64,000 nucleotides of DNA, from positions 1-64,000 of the forward strand of contig NZ_JAJTWU010000014.1 of NCBI RefSeq assembly GCF_021353265.1, in the 5' to 3' direction. Below are positions 47,363 to 57,125 of this stretch, piece after piece. Source of the DNA: Pelomonas cellulosilytica (GTDB lineage: Bacteria > Pseudomonadota > Gammaproteobacteria > Burkholderiales > Burkholderiaceae_C). Made by a program: the position numbers and the translations under genes. Within the stretch, counting starts at the first letter, position 1. The number at the start of each line of letters is the position of its first letter. The notes beneath the pieces were generated by a model. That model was not told the origin of the DNA. It worked only from the letters and a program-made list of their open reading frames with translations, and ran no database searches.

Positions 47363-48280
47363 CTAGCGAGGCACGCCGATCTGCAGTTCGGCACGCGGGA
47401 AATCGACCGCATAGGTGCCCAGCACGGCCAGCAGGTCGATGCCCAGGATGAGGTGCGGCTTCTCCTCGCGCGCGCCAGCGGGGGCCGTGACGAGGATCGG
47501 GACATTGGACAGGGTCGCCGGCCCGATCTTGAACCTGTCGACATGGGTCGACATCACGCTGCTCACGGCTTGCGTGGCACCGCGGATGCCGCCGGCAGCC
47601 TTCAGCCGCGGGTCGTCGCGCCGCCAGCCCAGCGCAGCGACGACGGCCCAGTTGGCCACCGAGGTGCTGGCGCCGGTGTCCACCAGCGCATCAACCGCGA
47701 CGCCGTCGATGGACAGCGGCACGTGCAGCAGGCCCAGCTCGTCGAGCCTGCCCTGGATAGCCGCACTGCCCGCAGTCACGGGCGAGGAAGCCGAGAAGGT
47801 CAGCCGGCCCTCGCGATGGTCGAAGCCCAGCTTGCCCTGAGCGAAATGCTCCACGCCGAGGATGCCGCGCGCGGACGTCGAGCCGGCATTGGGAAGGCCG
47901 GGCAAGGCGACGAACTGCGCCTGGAAGAGATCCGTCTTGAGTTCGTCGACGGGATAGAGCGCGACCTGAGCGCTGCCGGACACGCCCTGCACGCTGATCG
48001 ACTCGCCCGGCAGCGGCTGCAGCCGCAGCTCCTGGGCGAGGGCGGCCGTGATGACGCTGGATTGCGCGGCGGTGTCCAGCACCATGTCGAACGGCCCCTG
48101 ACCGTTGAACTGCACGCCGATCACCGGGCGGCCAGCGCGGTCAAGGCGCATGGGCGTGGAACGTGGGGCGGCCTCGACCGCGGGACGCGATGCGTCGGGC
48201 GTTGAAGGCTCTGCGGCCTGGACGATAGCGCCCCCCAGGGCGCACAGCAGCGGAAGCACGAGATGGAAGACAGGGCGCAC
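47363..48280 (-). CDS. secreted two-lobed retropepsin-like aspartyl protease
   Basis: 305 aa from GTG 48280 (VRPVFHLVLPLLCALGG), with GAGG 8-11 bases upstream; the longer open frame lacks a signal peptide at its start. Signal peptide about 1-21 (ends VQAAEPS). Two gag-type aspartyl protease lobes follow: the first with VLDTAAQSSVI, the second with LVDTGASTSVAN, each followed by the hydrophobic-Gly ILGVEHF / LILGIDLL element. The first lobe has DTA rather than DTG. Most viral retropepsins are single-lobed dimers; a fused pair with a signal peptide suggests a periplasmic monomeric enzyme or binding protein. It sits 104 bp after M16-C and 220 bp before TBDT-C, so it may trim what the receptor imports. 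Confidence 0.82.
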   Translation of the reverse strand: MRPVFHLVLPLLCALGGAIVQAAEPSTPDASRPAVEAAPRSTPMRLDRAGRPVIGVQFNGQGPFDMVLDTAAQSSVITAALAQELRLQPLPGESISVQGVSGSAQVALYPVDELKTDLFQAQFVALPGLPNAGSTSARGILGVEHFAQGKLGFDHREGRLTFSASSPVTAGSAAIQGRLDELGLLHVPLSIDGVAVDALVDTGASTSVANWAVVAALGWRRDDPRLKAAGGIRGATQAVSSVMSTHVDRFKIGPATLSNVPILVTAPAGAREEKPHLILGIDLLAVLGTYAVDFPRAELQIGVPR

Positions 48281-48384
48281 GACGATACCTCGGGATGACG
48301 TCGGCAGGTTAAAGGACCTGGGTTGCCCGAATCTGGCGCGCGCCGCACCGCCGCCGGGCATGCGCACCGGCGGGCTGCGCAATC

Positions 48385-51267
48385 TCAGCCGGCTCGTGCC
48401 GCCAGCTCGCGGGCGATCTCGGTCAGGTCGGTCACGTCCAGCCCGGCAAGGTCCTGCCCAAGGTGTCCGGCGACCGCCACACGGCTGGCGCCGTCGACCG
48501 GCAGCCACGTCGCCACCGCCCGCTGCACCTGCTGCGGCGTGCAGGCCAGGATGCCGCGCCGGTAGGCGGCCCGGTCCTCATCGCGAATGCCACCACGGAG
48601 CAGGTACCAGCGGTGGAACATGTCGGCCACCGGCGAGGCGGGCGGGTCCAGCCGCTTGATGGCACTGATGACGGCCTGCTCCAGCGCGTCGCCACTGGCG
48701 GCGCTGTGCGATACCTCGTGGAGGCTTTCCTCGAAGTCGCGGAAGGTCTCGGCCAGCCGGGGGTCGCTGTCGGACTTCATGAAGAACAGGCCTGGCACCG
48801 GCGTGTAGCCGGCGCCGGCACCATAGGCGCCACCACGTTCGCGCACCCGGGTGTGCAGCTGTTGCTGCACCAGCAATTCGGCGGCCACCGCCAGCGCTGG
48901 CGCATCGGCATGATCCAGCGTCGGCACGGCCCAGCCCATCGTGCAGGCATTGATGCCCGTGCCGGAATGGAAGGCTCTGTGCAGTTGCTGGGGCTGATGG
49001 CGCCGCGGGGCCAGGGCCGCATCGCCGTCGCGGAACGGCCCGAGCCGCTGCGCCGCCTCCTGCAGCAGCGCGGCGCTGTCGGCCGCATCCGCCCCGCTGA
49101 TGGCCTGGCGGGCGCCCTCCAGCACCCGCTGATGCATCCGGCGCAGTTGCGCGCAGACCTGGCCGGCCCCGTCGTCGTGCGACAGCAGCTGTCGCAGCTC
49201 TTCCAGGAAGTCCAGGGAAGGCAGGCCCTCCACTGCGTGCCGGAACGCCCCCGTGGGCGACAAGGCCTCGGTGAGCTCCAGCTGCGCGAATGCACCGGCG
49301 CCAAACGGCAGCGAGGTGATGCGCGCCTGGATGCCGCTGCGCAGCAGCTGGGCCACGCGCGCGTCATCGTCCAGCGCGGGCCGGATCAACCAGGCCTCCA
49401 GCACGTCCACGGCCGCCTGCTGGCGCTCCCGCAGCATGCTGCAGGACAGCGCCAGCGTGAGCCGCTGCGGCCCGCGCAACGGCGCCGGCGCGACCAGCGA
49501 CACCTCGAAGGTCGGCACCTGCTCGTGGCGCCACCGGAGCGCATCCTCCCAGCGGCGCCCGCCGGCGCCGAGGCCGGCCAGCAAATGCGCATACAGATGC
49601 ATCCATGGCCAGTCCGCCGCCGGCACCGCGCTGAGGTCCACGCACAGCTGCAGATGGCTGAGGCCCTGGGCCGCCATGCCGTGCGCGATGGCTGGGCCCG
49701 GCGTCCACGATGGCAGCGCACGCGGCTCACTCGCCAGGTCGGCCACGCGCAGGCGCGGCAGGCAATCGGCATCGTCGGGTCGGCCCTGTTGCGCCGCCAG
49801 CGCTGCGTTGTCGCGCAGGATCTGCTCGCGCGCCGCCACGTCCAGGCCGTCCACGCGCCGCGACAGCGCCAGCTGCTCGGCCCGTTCGCGCTCGCTGAAA
49901 TAGGACGTGCTGGGCGACAGGTGCGCGCTCAGGTGTGCCGGGCACGCCAGCAACTCGCGCATGGCCCGCTGCACGAAACCCGGCTGCAACGCCACCGCCT
50001 CCAGGCGCGCCAGTGCTTCGGTCATGCCGAACACGCCCGCCAGCGACTGCTGGCGCAACAGCGCCTGCGATGCGTCGATCAGTCGGTTCAGGCCGTTGAC
50101 GTCCTGCCGCACGCCGAACTGCAGTTCGCGCAGGCCGGCTTCCACCGCGGCCTGCGGGAGACCCGTCTCGGCCAGCTGCGACAGCACGTTCATGAACACT
50201 TCGCGCGCCGCGGGCACCTGGGCCTCGCGCAGGCCGCCCATGCCCAGGTGGAGCACGATCTGACGCGGCGAATCGTCCAGCCCCAGCAGGCTGCCTGCAT
50301 GGCCGAAGCCCGCCGTCTCCACGGCCTGGCGCACCGGCGCGCCGGCATGGCCGATCAGCAGGCTGACCAGCAGCCGCAGCTGCAGCGTACGGTCCACGTC
50401 GGCGCTGTCATGCAGCCGCCAGGCCAGCTGCAGGCCATGCGCGGCAGCACCCTCCCCCTGCGCCGGCACGGGCACGACGATGTGGCGCGGCGCCGTCCAG
50501 GCGTCCGCCAACTGCGGCTGCAGGCGCGGCCTTGGCGCGGCGGGCAGTCGGGACAGCACGCGCTGCTCCAGCGTCCGCTGCACGTCGTTCGGGTCCAGAG
50601 GCCCCGCCGTCATGAAGAGTGCCTGCGACGGGTGGTAGTGCCTGCGGTGGAACTCGCGCAGCGCGTCGTGGTCCAGCGACGGGATCTGCAGCGGGTCGCC
50701 GCCGGAGTTGTAGGCGTAGGTCGTGCCGTCAAGCAGTGCCGCCATGATCCCGCTGCGCGCGACATCGGCCGGGTTCGACGACACCCCCTTCATCTCGTTC
50801 AGCACCACGCCCTGGTAGGACGCTGCGCCGCCGTCCGGACGCTCCAGCTCGATACGCCAGCCTTCCTGCAGGAAGCTGAGCCGGTCCAGCGTCGGGAAGA
50901 AGGTGGCGTCGAGGTAGACCTCGAGCAGGTTGCGGAAGTCGGCCGGGTCGGTGGTCGAGAACGGGTAGACCGTGCGATCCGGGTAGGTCATCGCGTTCAT
51001 GAACGTCGCGACCGAGCGCCGCATCATCATGAAGAACGGGTCCCGTACCGGGAAGCGCTGCGAACCGCACAGCACCAGGTGCTCCAGGATGTGGGCACGC
51101 CCGTCGCTGGCCATGGGCACCGTGGGAAATCCCACCAGGAAGGCCAGTTCCGGTTCCTGCGTGGCCAGGTGGACGTGCTCCGCCCCCGACGCGGCGTGGC
51201 GGAAGAGACTGACGCTGGCGTCGATGTGCGGCAGCGCGAGCTGCTCGATGAACTGAAAGGTCGACAT
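48385..51267 (-). CDS. M16C (PreP-like) zinc peptidase, cytoplasmic (M16-C)
   Basis: 960 aa from ATG 51267 (STFQFIEQLALPHI). HILEH is at 59-63, Glu158 in VVLNEMKG as third zinc ligand, and the C-half signature ERGGAYGAGAGY is present. It is collinear with M16-B from the first residues (LAFLVGFPTVPMASDGRAHILEH against MAFLVGFPTVPQASDGRAHILEH), so the two are paralogs. No signal peptide is visible. It starts 20 bp after the ABC-C stop, so the transporter and peptidase form one transcription unit: transport first, then digestion. The chamber-type fold suggests peptides or small unfolded proteins as substrates. The frame is open upstream into ABC-C, but the MSTF start matches the paralog. Confidence 0.92.
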   Translation of the reverse strand: MSTFQFIEQLALPHIDASVSLFRHAASGAEHVHLATQEPELAFLVGFPTVPMASDGRAHILEHLVLCGSQRFPVRDPFFMMMRRSVATFMNAMTYPDRTVYPFSTTDPADFRNLLEVYLDATFFPTLDRLSFLQEGWRIELERPDGGAASYQGVVLNEMKGVSSNPADVARSGIMAALLDGTTYAYNSGGDPLQIPSLDHDALREFHRRHYHPSQALFMTAGPLDPNDVQRTLEQRVLSRLPAAPRPRLQPQLADAWTAPRHIVVPVPAQGEGAAAHGLQLAWRLHDSADVDRTLQLRLLVSLLIGHAGAPVRQAVETAGFGHAGSLLGLDDSPRQIVLHLGMGGLREAQVPAAREVFMNVLSQLAETGLPQAAVEAGLRELQFGVRQDVNGLNRLIDASQALLRQQSLAGVFGMTEALARLEAVALQPGFVQRAMRELLACPAHLSAHLSPSTSYFSERERAEQLALSRRVDGLDVAAREQILRDNAALAAQQGRPDDADCLPRLRVADLASEPRALPSWTPGPAIAHGMAAQGLSHLQLCVDLSAVPAADWPWMHLYAHLLAGLGAGGRRWEDALRWRHEQVPTFEVSLVAPAPLRGPQRLTLALSCSMLRERQQAAVDVLEAWLIRPALDDDARVAQLLRSGIQARITSLPFGAGAFAQLELTEALSPTGAFRHAVEGLPSLDFLEELRQLLSHDDGAGQVCAQLRRMHQRVLEGARQAISGADAADSAALLQEAAQRLGPFRDGDAALAPRRHQPQQLHRAFHSGTGINACTMGWAVPTLDHADAPALAVAAELLVQQQLHTRVRERGGAYGAGAGYTPVPGLFFMKSDSDPRLAETFRDFEESLHEVSHSAASGDALEQAVISAIKRLDPPASPVADMFHRWYLLRGGIRDEDRAAYRRGILACTPQQVQRAVATWLPVDGASRVAVAGHLGQDLAGLDVTDLTEIARELAARAG

Positions 51268-51287
51268 GAAGAACCTGGGGATGACGG

Positions 51288-53096
51288 TCAGGCCGACGCC
51301 AGTACGGCGGGCGGCGGCGCCACGGCCGGCGACGCGGTCTGGGTTTCGACGGCCAGCGCCTGCTGAGCCGTCTCCAGCCGCCAAGCGCCGCCGCTGAGCA
51401 GCCTCAGCACCTGCTGGTGCGAGTCGATGAGCCGCGCGCGGTGTCCGACGCTGACGACCGTCGCGCCAGAGCGGCGCAGTAGCGCGTAGAGCAGGTCTTC
51501 GGTGGCAGCGTCCACGGCGCTGGTCGCCTCGTCCAGGAACACGAACTCCGGCTTGCAGTACAGCACCCGCGCGAAGGCGATGCGCTGCTGCTCGCCCAGC
51601 GACAGCAGCCTTCCCCAGTCCTGCACCGTGTCGAAGCCGCCGTGGCGCTCGGCGAGGTCGCCCAGCTGCACGCGTTCGAGCAGCGCTTGCAACTCGGCGT
51701 CGTCCAGCGTCGCCCGGCCTGCCGGGTACATGATCTGCGAGCGCAGGTCGGACAACGTCATGTAGGGTGCCTGCGGCAGGAACAACGCCCGCTCCGGCGA
51801 TGGCATCGTGATGCGGCCGCTACCGGCACTCCACAGGCCGGCCATCGTGCGCAGCAGCGAACTCTTGCCCACGCCCGTCTGGCCCATGATGAGCAGGCGG
51901 GCACCGGGCTCCAGAGTCAGCGACAAGCCCTTCACCAGCGACAGCTCGCCACCGGGCGTGTGCACCGACACGTCGTCGAGCTCGATGCGGTCGCCTGCCT
52001 GGCGGCGGATACCGTCCTCCTGCTGGTGGCCCAGCTGCTCGCAGCGTTCGTCAAGCTGAGCCAGACGCACCGCATGCGGCGCCAGCGACGCCAGCACCGG
52101 AATGAACACCGTGATCGCCGAGAACGCGCCCTGTATCTGCACCGCCGCCATCTGCGCCTGCGTGATCGCGCCGTAGTCCAGCTGGCCGGCGAAGTACATC
52201 GGCACCAGCAGCAGCAGCGGCAGCACCATCCACACGGCACTGAGCACCGCCTGCCCCCCGGCGACCACGTTGTTGTAGCGCACGTTGATCAGCAGCTTCT
52301 CGACGACGATGCGCATGCGTTGGCGCAGGTTGCCGAGCTCGGCGCCCTCGCCACGATAGAAGGCCACCACCTCGGCGTTGTTGCGAACGTGCAGCAGGCC
52401 GTAGCGCAGGTCCGCCTCGGCCAGCGTGATGTCGTAGCTCTGCTTGACGATGGGGCGCTGCAGCCAAATCGTCACGAGGAACTGCACCACCGAGAAGCCG
52501 ATGGTGGCCCAAAACAGCGGCATGGACAGGCTCATCAGCACGCCAGACTGGACGCTCAACGCGCCGATGGAGCCGATGATGTTCCCGGGAATGCCGATCA
52601 ACGTCATGACGAAGGCAGGCACCTCTTCCTGGATGCGCTGGTCCGGGTTGTCCAGCGCGGGGTCTCCCCCGATCACGTAGTAGGCGCGGAACTGCAGGTA
52701 GCGTTCGGTGATGTAGTCCGTCAGCCAGTTGCGCCAGTGCACGTTCAGCCGCGAGGCCAGGTAGTTGGTCGGAATGTTCAGCAGGTCGCGCCCGAAAGTC
52801 ACGGCGGCCAGCAGTGCGAACACCGTCCAGAACGGGTTCTCCTGCTTGCCCACCAGCGCGTTCGTCATGTCGCGGGACAGGTAGGTGACCCAGCCGCCCA
52901 GCGCGACACCGGCCACGATCAGCCCACAGCTGAAGATCAGCACCAGCCAGGATCGCCACGCGCCATGGCGGACCCAATAAGGCCGCGCAATGTGGTAGAT
53001 GCGCCGCAGCAGCAGCCAGTCCAGCCTGAAGTCACGGCGCGGCACGCGGCCGTTGACCGCCGCGTCGGCACGGCCATGCACGGTCGGCGCGTTCAT
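51288..53096 (-). CDS. YddA/SbmA-like ABC transporter, permease-ATPase fusion (ABC-C)
   Basis: 602 aa from ATG 53096 (NAPTVHGRADAAV); a GTG at 53174 would add 26 residues but begins just below a CAGTACAG site, so the inner start is preferred. The membrane domain spans about 28-340 (helices near 50-72, 91-105, 160-182, 192-212, 287-303), with NPDQRIQEEVPAF. ATPase: Walker A GQTGVGKS at 405-412, variant signature LSLGE at 498-502, Walker B VFLDE at 519-523, His552. The LSLGE signature is also seen in YddA and the ABCD peroxisomal transporters and differs from LSGGE in ABC-A/B, so ABC-C is a more distant paralog. M16-C follows by 20 bp. Confidence 0.9.
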   Translation of the reverse strand: MNAPTVHGRADAAVNGRVPRRDFRLDWLLLRRIYHIARPYWVRHGAWRSWLVLIFSCGLIVAGVALGGWVTYLSRDMTNALVGKQENPFWTVFALLAAVTFGRDLLNIPTNYLASRLNVHWRNWLTDYITERYLQFRAYYVIGGDPALDNPDQRIQEEVPAFVMTLIGIPGNIIGSIGALSVQSGVLMSLSMPLFWATIGFSVVQFLVTIWLQRPIVKQSYDITLAEADLRYGLLHVRNNAEVVAFYRGEGAELGNLRQRMRIVVEKLLINVRYNNVVAGGQAVLSAVWMVLPLLLLVPMYFAGQLDYGAITQAQMAAVQIQGAFSAITVFIPVLASLAPHAVRLAQLDERCEQLGHQQEDGIRRQAGDRIELDDVSVHTPGGELSLVKGLSLTLEPGARLLIMGQTGVGKSSLLRTMAGLWSAGSGRITMPSPERALFLPQAPYMTLSDLRSQIMYPAGRATLDDAELQALLERVQLGDLAERHGGFDTVQDWGRLLSLGEQQRIAFARVLYCKPEFVFLDEATSAVDAATEDLLYALLRRSGATVVSVGHRARLIDSHQQVLRLLSGGAWRLETAQQALAVETQTASPAVAPPPAVLASA

Positions 53097-53179
53097 CGGC
53101 GGCAGCGCGCCGCAGCGCGTATCACGGGCCGACGATGCATCGACAAGACGCTCAGTGCCTCGATCGGCCGACACACGTG

Positions 53180-53187
53180 CAGTACAG
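53180..53187. promoter_or_regulatory. CAGTACAG half-site upstream of ABC-C/M16-C
   Basis: The 8-mer CAGTACAG is 84-91 bp upstream of the preferred ABC-C start, matching the core of the sites at 19088-19095 and 23418-23425. No second arm at the expected distance is clear. By eye I found the exact 8-mer, in either orientation, only at these promoter regions. Confidence 0.35.
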
Positions 53188-53341
53188 GCAAGGTCAATCC
53201 CAGAGTTCCTAAAAGGAGCGCACCTTAGGAGAGATTGATTGCCGGAAACTGGCCTGTCGTCGTTTTGGCTGAACGGGCACCGGCAACATGCGCGCCGCAG
53301 GCCTCATGCCAGATCAACCCGGAAGGAGGACCTCAATCAGC

Positions 53342-53689
53342 GTGGCCTCAGAGCGCGGCATCAGCGCACCTGCAGAGCCCGGTTCCACAGGCGCCGTCGC
53401 GACCCCATCCTTCGGAAGCTCACCTGGGTGGAGGCCGCAGGCGATGTTCTTCCTTGCCTGCATTGTCCCGAGCGCCTTGTTAGCCGGTGCCGCCTTCCTT
53501 CTGCAACCTATGTGGCTGCCGGCAGAAGTTGTGAACGGTGCTGCCAGGATCGGCAAGTTCACAGCCGTCCAGGTCAGGATCCTGATGGCCCGAGTGCGCG
53601 AGCTCGATCAGATGCTGTACGTCGGGGCTCTAGCAGCGCGAGAGCCTCTTCGAAGGAGTAGGCGGTGCTATGCACCAAGCTTGTGGTGA
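53342..53689 (+). CDS. possible small membrane protein overlapping the permease gene
   Basis: 115-aa frame from GTG 53342, with a strong AAGGAGGA 11 bases upstream. It has one hydrophobic segment (MFFLACIVPSALLAGAAFLLQ) after a Ser/Gly/Pro-rich start. Its last ~35 codons run antisense across the end of AI-2E copy 2 and across the inverted-repeat boundary at 53631, so the 3' part is not original. It could be a truncated gene whose tail was replaced by the repeat, or a chance frame. The rest of 53097-53341 holds no gene. Confidence 0.3.
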   Translation: MASERGISAPAEPGSTGAVATPSFGSSPGWRPQAMFFLACIVPSALLAGAAFLLQPMWLPAEVVNGAARIGKFTAVQVRILMARVRELDQMLYVGALAAREPLRRSRRCYAPSLW

Positions 53690-55430
53690 TCGGGTCGATC
53701 TGTTCCTGGCGCTGCAGAGCCGGCATCACCAGAACGATGTTGGACTGCGAAAGCGCCACGAGCGTCTCGTTGAGCAGTTGGCTGTCCTGGCTGACCAGGT
53801 GGTGCGCGGCAGTGCCGACGACAAAGGCGGTGCCCACGATGTCGGCTCTGGCTTCCGCGGGTGGGTCGGCCAGTTCGGCGATCGTGACGTGTCGAGCGTC
53901 CAAGCCCTCGGCGCGCAGGACCCGCACCAGCAGTTCGGCGATCAACTGGGACTGTTCGTCAGCCATGCTGATGCACAGTGACACCGAGCCCGCCGGCACG
54001 TCCAGCCGCCCCTGCCAGCGTCCCTCCCGCTGCACCCGGCCCTGGCGCAACGCGATGCCGAGGCTCGTCGCGTCGAGCAAGGCTCCGCGCGCGGCGCGTG
54101 TGCGGCGCGGCTCGTGCGCCAACTCGCTGAAGATGCGCGCCACGACCTGCTCGCACCGGCGACGCTGCTCGTCGCTGATCAGCCCCTGCGCCTGGTCTGC
54201 CGTTGCCATCTCGAATGCGGGAATGACGATCTTGTCGCAGTAGGCAGCCAGCGATTTGCGCTTCAGGAAGGCGCGGGCATCGGCCACGATCTCCACCGAA
54301 TCGCCGCTGATGCAGCGCTGGTAGAAGCGCTGCGACATCGTCAGCGCGGGCGTGTCACCGAACAGGATGTCCAGGAAGGCCAGCGCCGGTACATGGCGGC
54401 CGGCGACCACCAGGCACAGCATCAGCGGGGTCGACAGCAGCAGCCCCACGGGGCCCCAGAGCGCCCCCCAGAAGATGGCCGCCACCACCACCGAGAACGG
54501 CGAGAGTCCGGTCGCGTGGCCGTAAAGCTTGGGTTCAACGACATGCGCCACGACCAGTTCGACCACCAGGAACACCACCAGCGTGGCGCCCATCAACTCC
54601 CAACCGGGCACGACCGCCGCGGCGAAGGTGCTGGCGCACACCGCCGCTACCGGAAAGCCGACATAGGGAATGAAGCGCAGCAGCCCGGCCAGCGTGGCCC
54701 AGACGGCCGCCTGAGGCACGCCCACCGCAGCCAGCAGCAGCCCGATCACGACGGCCACGCCCAGGTTCACGGAGAACTGCGAGGCGAAAAAGCGTGACAG
54801 CCGCTGCCCGGCGTCGTTGAACGCATTCGTGGCTGCCCGGACGTCCTGGCCGCCCGTCAGGCGGATCAGCCGATCGCGCAGAGAGTCCTGCTCCAGCAGC
54901 ACGAAGATCAGGACCAGCAGCACCACGCCGGCGGTGCCCAGAGGCGCCCAGAGCGACGAGACGAAACGCATAAGCAGGGCCAAGGGCGCGCCGGCGTTCC
55001 CCGCTTCACTGCTGTGGGCTGGCTCGCTCGGCGGGGCCAGGTCGCCGATCAGGCGGTCGGCGTGCCCTTGCGCCTCGGCCAGCCTGCCCAGCGTGGCCTC
55101 ACGCATGGTGGCGATCTTTGCCCGTACATGAGCCTCGTAGCGCGGCATGCTGTCGGCTATGGTGCCCAGCTGCAACAGGATGGCCGTTGCCACGCTCGCC
55201 GTCGCCAGGGCGGCGACGGCGAGCGTCAGTATTGCCGCTGGCGCCTGGGCCAGCCCCAGCCCGCGGAGCTTCTTTACGAGCGGTGCCATCATGAAGCCCA
55301 GCATGGCCGCCAGCGTGATCGGCACCAACACCCCCCGCCCCACGTACAGCAGGCCCAGCACACAAGTGCCGGCCAGGATCTTCAGTGCCACGCTCGAGGT
55401 ACGTTCCTCGCGGGCTTCAGTCGACGTCAT
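53574..55430 (-). CDS. AI-2E family transporter (PerM/TqsA-like permease), copy 2
   Basis: 618-aa paralog of the gene at 1031-2848, in the opposite orientation. The first 600 residues align without a gap; I count about 53 differences, concentrated in the N-terminal dozen residues, the soluble loop near residues 135-148 and the last 60 residues. After residue 600 the sequences part and this copy ends in an unrelated 18-residue tail (EPRRTASDR...). The permease part has LLRFIPYVGFPVAA and PKLYGHATGLSPF; the ~250-residue C-terminal soluble domain is shared with copy 1. A decayed cheW lies 80 bp upstream, as in copy 1. Substrate unknown. Confidence 0.85.
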   Translation of the reverse strand: MTSTEAREERTSSVALKILAGTCVLGLLYVGRGVLVPITLAAMLGFMMAPLVKKLRGLGLAQAPAAILTLAVAALATASVATAILLQLGTIADSMPRYEAHVRAKIATMREATLGRLAEAQGHADRLIGDLAPPSEPAHSSEAGNAGAPLALLMRFVSSLWAPLGTAGVVLLVLIFVLLEQDSLRDRLIRLTGGQDVRAATNAFNDAGQRLSRFFASQFSVNLGVAVVIGLLLAAVGVPQAAVWATLAGLLRFIPYVGFPVAAVCASTFAAAVVPGWELMGATLVVFLVVELVVAHVVEPKLYGHATGLSPFSVVVAAIFWGALWGPVGLLLSTPLMLCLVVAGRHVPALAFLDILFGDTPALTMSQRFYQRCISGDSVEIVADARAFLKRKSLAAYCDKIVIPAFEMATADQAQGLISDEQRRRCEQVVARIFSELAHEPRRTRAARGALLDATSLGIALRQGRVQREGRWQGRLDVPAGSVSLCISMADEQSQLIAELLVRVLRAEGLDARHVTIAELADPPAEARADIVGTAFVVGTAAHHLVSQDSQLLNETLVALSQSNIVLVMPALQRQEQIDPITTSLVHSTAYSFEEALALLEPRRTASDRARALGPSGS

Positions 55431-55467
55431 CTGGGCTCGTGGTGGTTGCGAAGGGCGGCAGTATGAA
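53631..55467 (-). repeat. right copy of 1,837-bp inverted repeat
   Basis: Reverse-complement partner of 994-2830, same length. The outer edge is AGGGCGGCAGTATGAA at 55452-55467; the inner edge lies within the permease gene at codon 600. Divergence between copies (about 9 percent of residues) shows an old duplication rather than a recent one. Confidence 0.85.
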
Positions 55468-55509
55468 GCGCTGCCGCTGCAGTCGGAATTATCGATGCGT
55501 CGTATGTGA

Positions 55510-55700
55510 GACCCAATTGAAGGGTGAGCCCGTTGTACTCACTCGGCTGCAGCGCGGTTTCAGGCGCAGGTCGAAGATCGACACGCTGACGCAGCGTCAG
55601 TTCACCTTGACGATCACGAAGCGCGGCGCATTGGCGATATGGGAGCGCGCCTCGTAGCGACGGATTCTCTGAACGCGAGCGATGTCGAAGCGAAGCCCCT
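55510..55700 (-). pseudogene. central fragment of a decayed cheW
   Basis: The minus frame reads [26 protein letters not shown], matching [27 protein letters not shown] of the intact CheW; after a frame change, IFDLRLKPRCS and SEYNGLTL match IIDLRLKLDCSTAQYNEFTV. The N- and C-terminal parts are gone. It sits upstream of AI-2E copy 2 in the same orientation, reproducing the cheW-permease order at 520-2848, but retains the part of CheW that the left copy lost. Confidence 0.7.
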
Positions 55701-56329
55701 GGCTGGCACGTGGGCCTCCAGTGGGTGGCTCTTCCGGCGCACGATTCACCCCGCTCACACCCCTGGCGACGAGGTGGACGTGCGACATCGCCGGCAGGTG
55801 CGTGTAGCGCGACAAAGTGCCGTGCATGGCCTGCGGGTGGCGGGCAGTTGGCCAACAGCGCACATGCGTTCGAGGTCACGGGGACGACAGCCGCGGCCAT
55901 GCAGCCATGCTGACATCAAGCGCAGGACGAGGGAGTCCGCGTGCTCATCTGACCTGCTTGGAGCCTTGCAGCCGCGCCCCCGTGATGAACTGCCCCGCGT
56001 TGGCCCAGGCCGTGAACATCGGGGAGTCGGAAGGGTCACCTTCGCGGCCTGGGACTCGCCCCACGACTGTCAGACTCTTTTTGGCAGCTCGCATGCGCAC
56101 CGGGAGGAACCACAGGACTTCGAGCTGTCCGCTCCACGGGCATGCTCCAGGTTGAGCGCGTCCCGGGTGGGTTGCGCCGCAGCGGTCAGGTGGACTGCAC
56201 CAGGAGTCAAAGAGGCCACGCCTGAACTACGGCCGACGCTCAGCCATGCGCCATCGCAGTCGGCCTTCAGCAGCCGGGCATCCGGTGCCGACAAAGTCAG
56301 GAGTCGCCTCGGTGAGGTGTCCGCCCCCC
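55701..56329. other. gene-free stretch, no recognisable feature
   Basis: Short frames on both strands show no family signature and no consistent start or ribosome site. A minus-strand fragment around 55970-56035 (MFTAWANAGQFITGARL) looks protein-like but is too short to name. It is probably further debris between the decayed cheW and the LysR pseudogene. Confidence 0.5.
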
Positions 56330-57125
56330 TCAACTTTGCGCATCCATCCTCTGCACCCCGCTGTGCATGAGCCGTCGCAGCCAGACCAGACCCTGGTCCT
56401 GTGTGCGGTACTTGTGCCACTGCAACGACTGCTCCATCTTGGGCATGTCGATGCGCGGCGGCAGCAAGATCAGTTCCTGCTGCAGCTGCGCCAGCCGCGC
56501 ATGGCGCCTGTGCATGGTGGCGATGCGTTCCGTATTGGCCACCAGCATGGCCACGGAGTTGAAGTTGTACGTCGTGACCTCGACCTTGCGCGATACGCCG
56601 TAGCGCTGCAGGAACCAGGACTCGAAGCTGGGCGCGCTGTCAGGCGGCTGCATGACCACATGGCCGGCCTCGACATAACGCTCGAAAGTCAGGGGTTGCC
56701 GGGCGTGTGAGCTGCTGGCGGAGACGATGCAGACGAACTCCTCTTCCCACAGCCGTTCGATCGGGTGATCCAACGAACAGTACTCGCGGGGGTAGACGAG
56801 CATGTCAGCCTCGTTGCGCTCGATGGCACGCTGTGGCTTCTCGACCTGCGGCATGAAGCGAAATCTCAGCGTGCGGGACTGTGCCTACGCAATCGCCATC
56901 AGATGCGGGGCCAGCGTCGACAGGGTGTAGTCCGAAGCCAGGATGCGGAACTCACGGTCCGATGTAGCCGGGTCGAACGCCGGCTGCGCAGCGATGGAGC
57001 TGTCGACCCGCACGAGCACGTCCCGCACCGATTCCTGCAGCGCCTCCGCACGCGGCGTCAGCTCCATCTTGCGGCCAACCTGCACCAGCAACTGATCGTC
57101 GAAGTACTCGCGCAGTCGCGCCCAG
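56330..57125 (-). pseudogene. LysR-family (NodD-like) regulator, truncated and with in-frame stop
   Basis: The frame [30 protein letters not shown]...FRILASDYTLSTLAPHLMAIA runs to a TAG at 56885-56887. The same frame then continues AQSRTLRFRFMPQVEKPQRAIERNEADMLVYP and on to a normal stop at 56330, so a single nonsense change splits the effector domain. The N-terminal helix-turn-helix is missing: at about 57125 the sequence switches to an aldo/keto reductase read in the opposite direction. It is therefore broken twice and not functional. LTP.A..L and the ASDY start of the effector domain are typical of NodD/LeuO-like LysR proteins. Confidence 0.8.
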
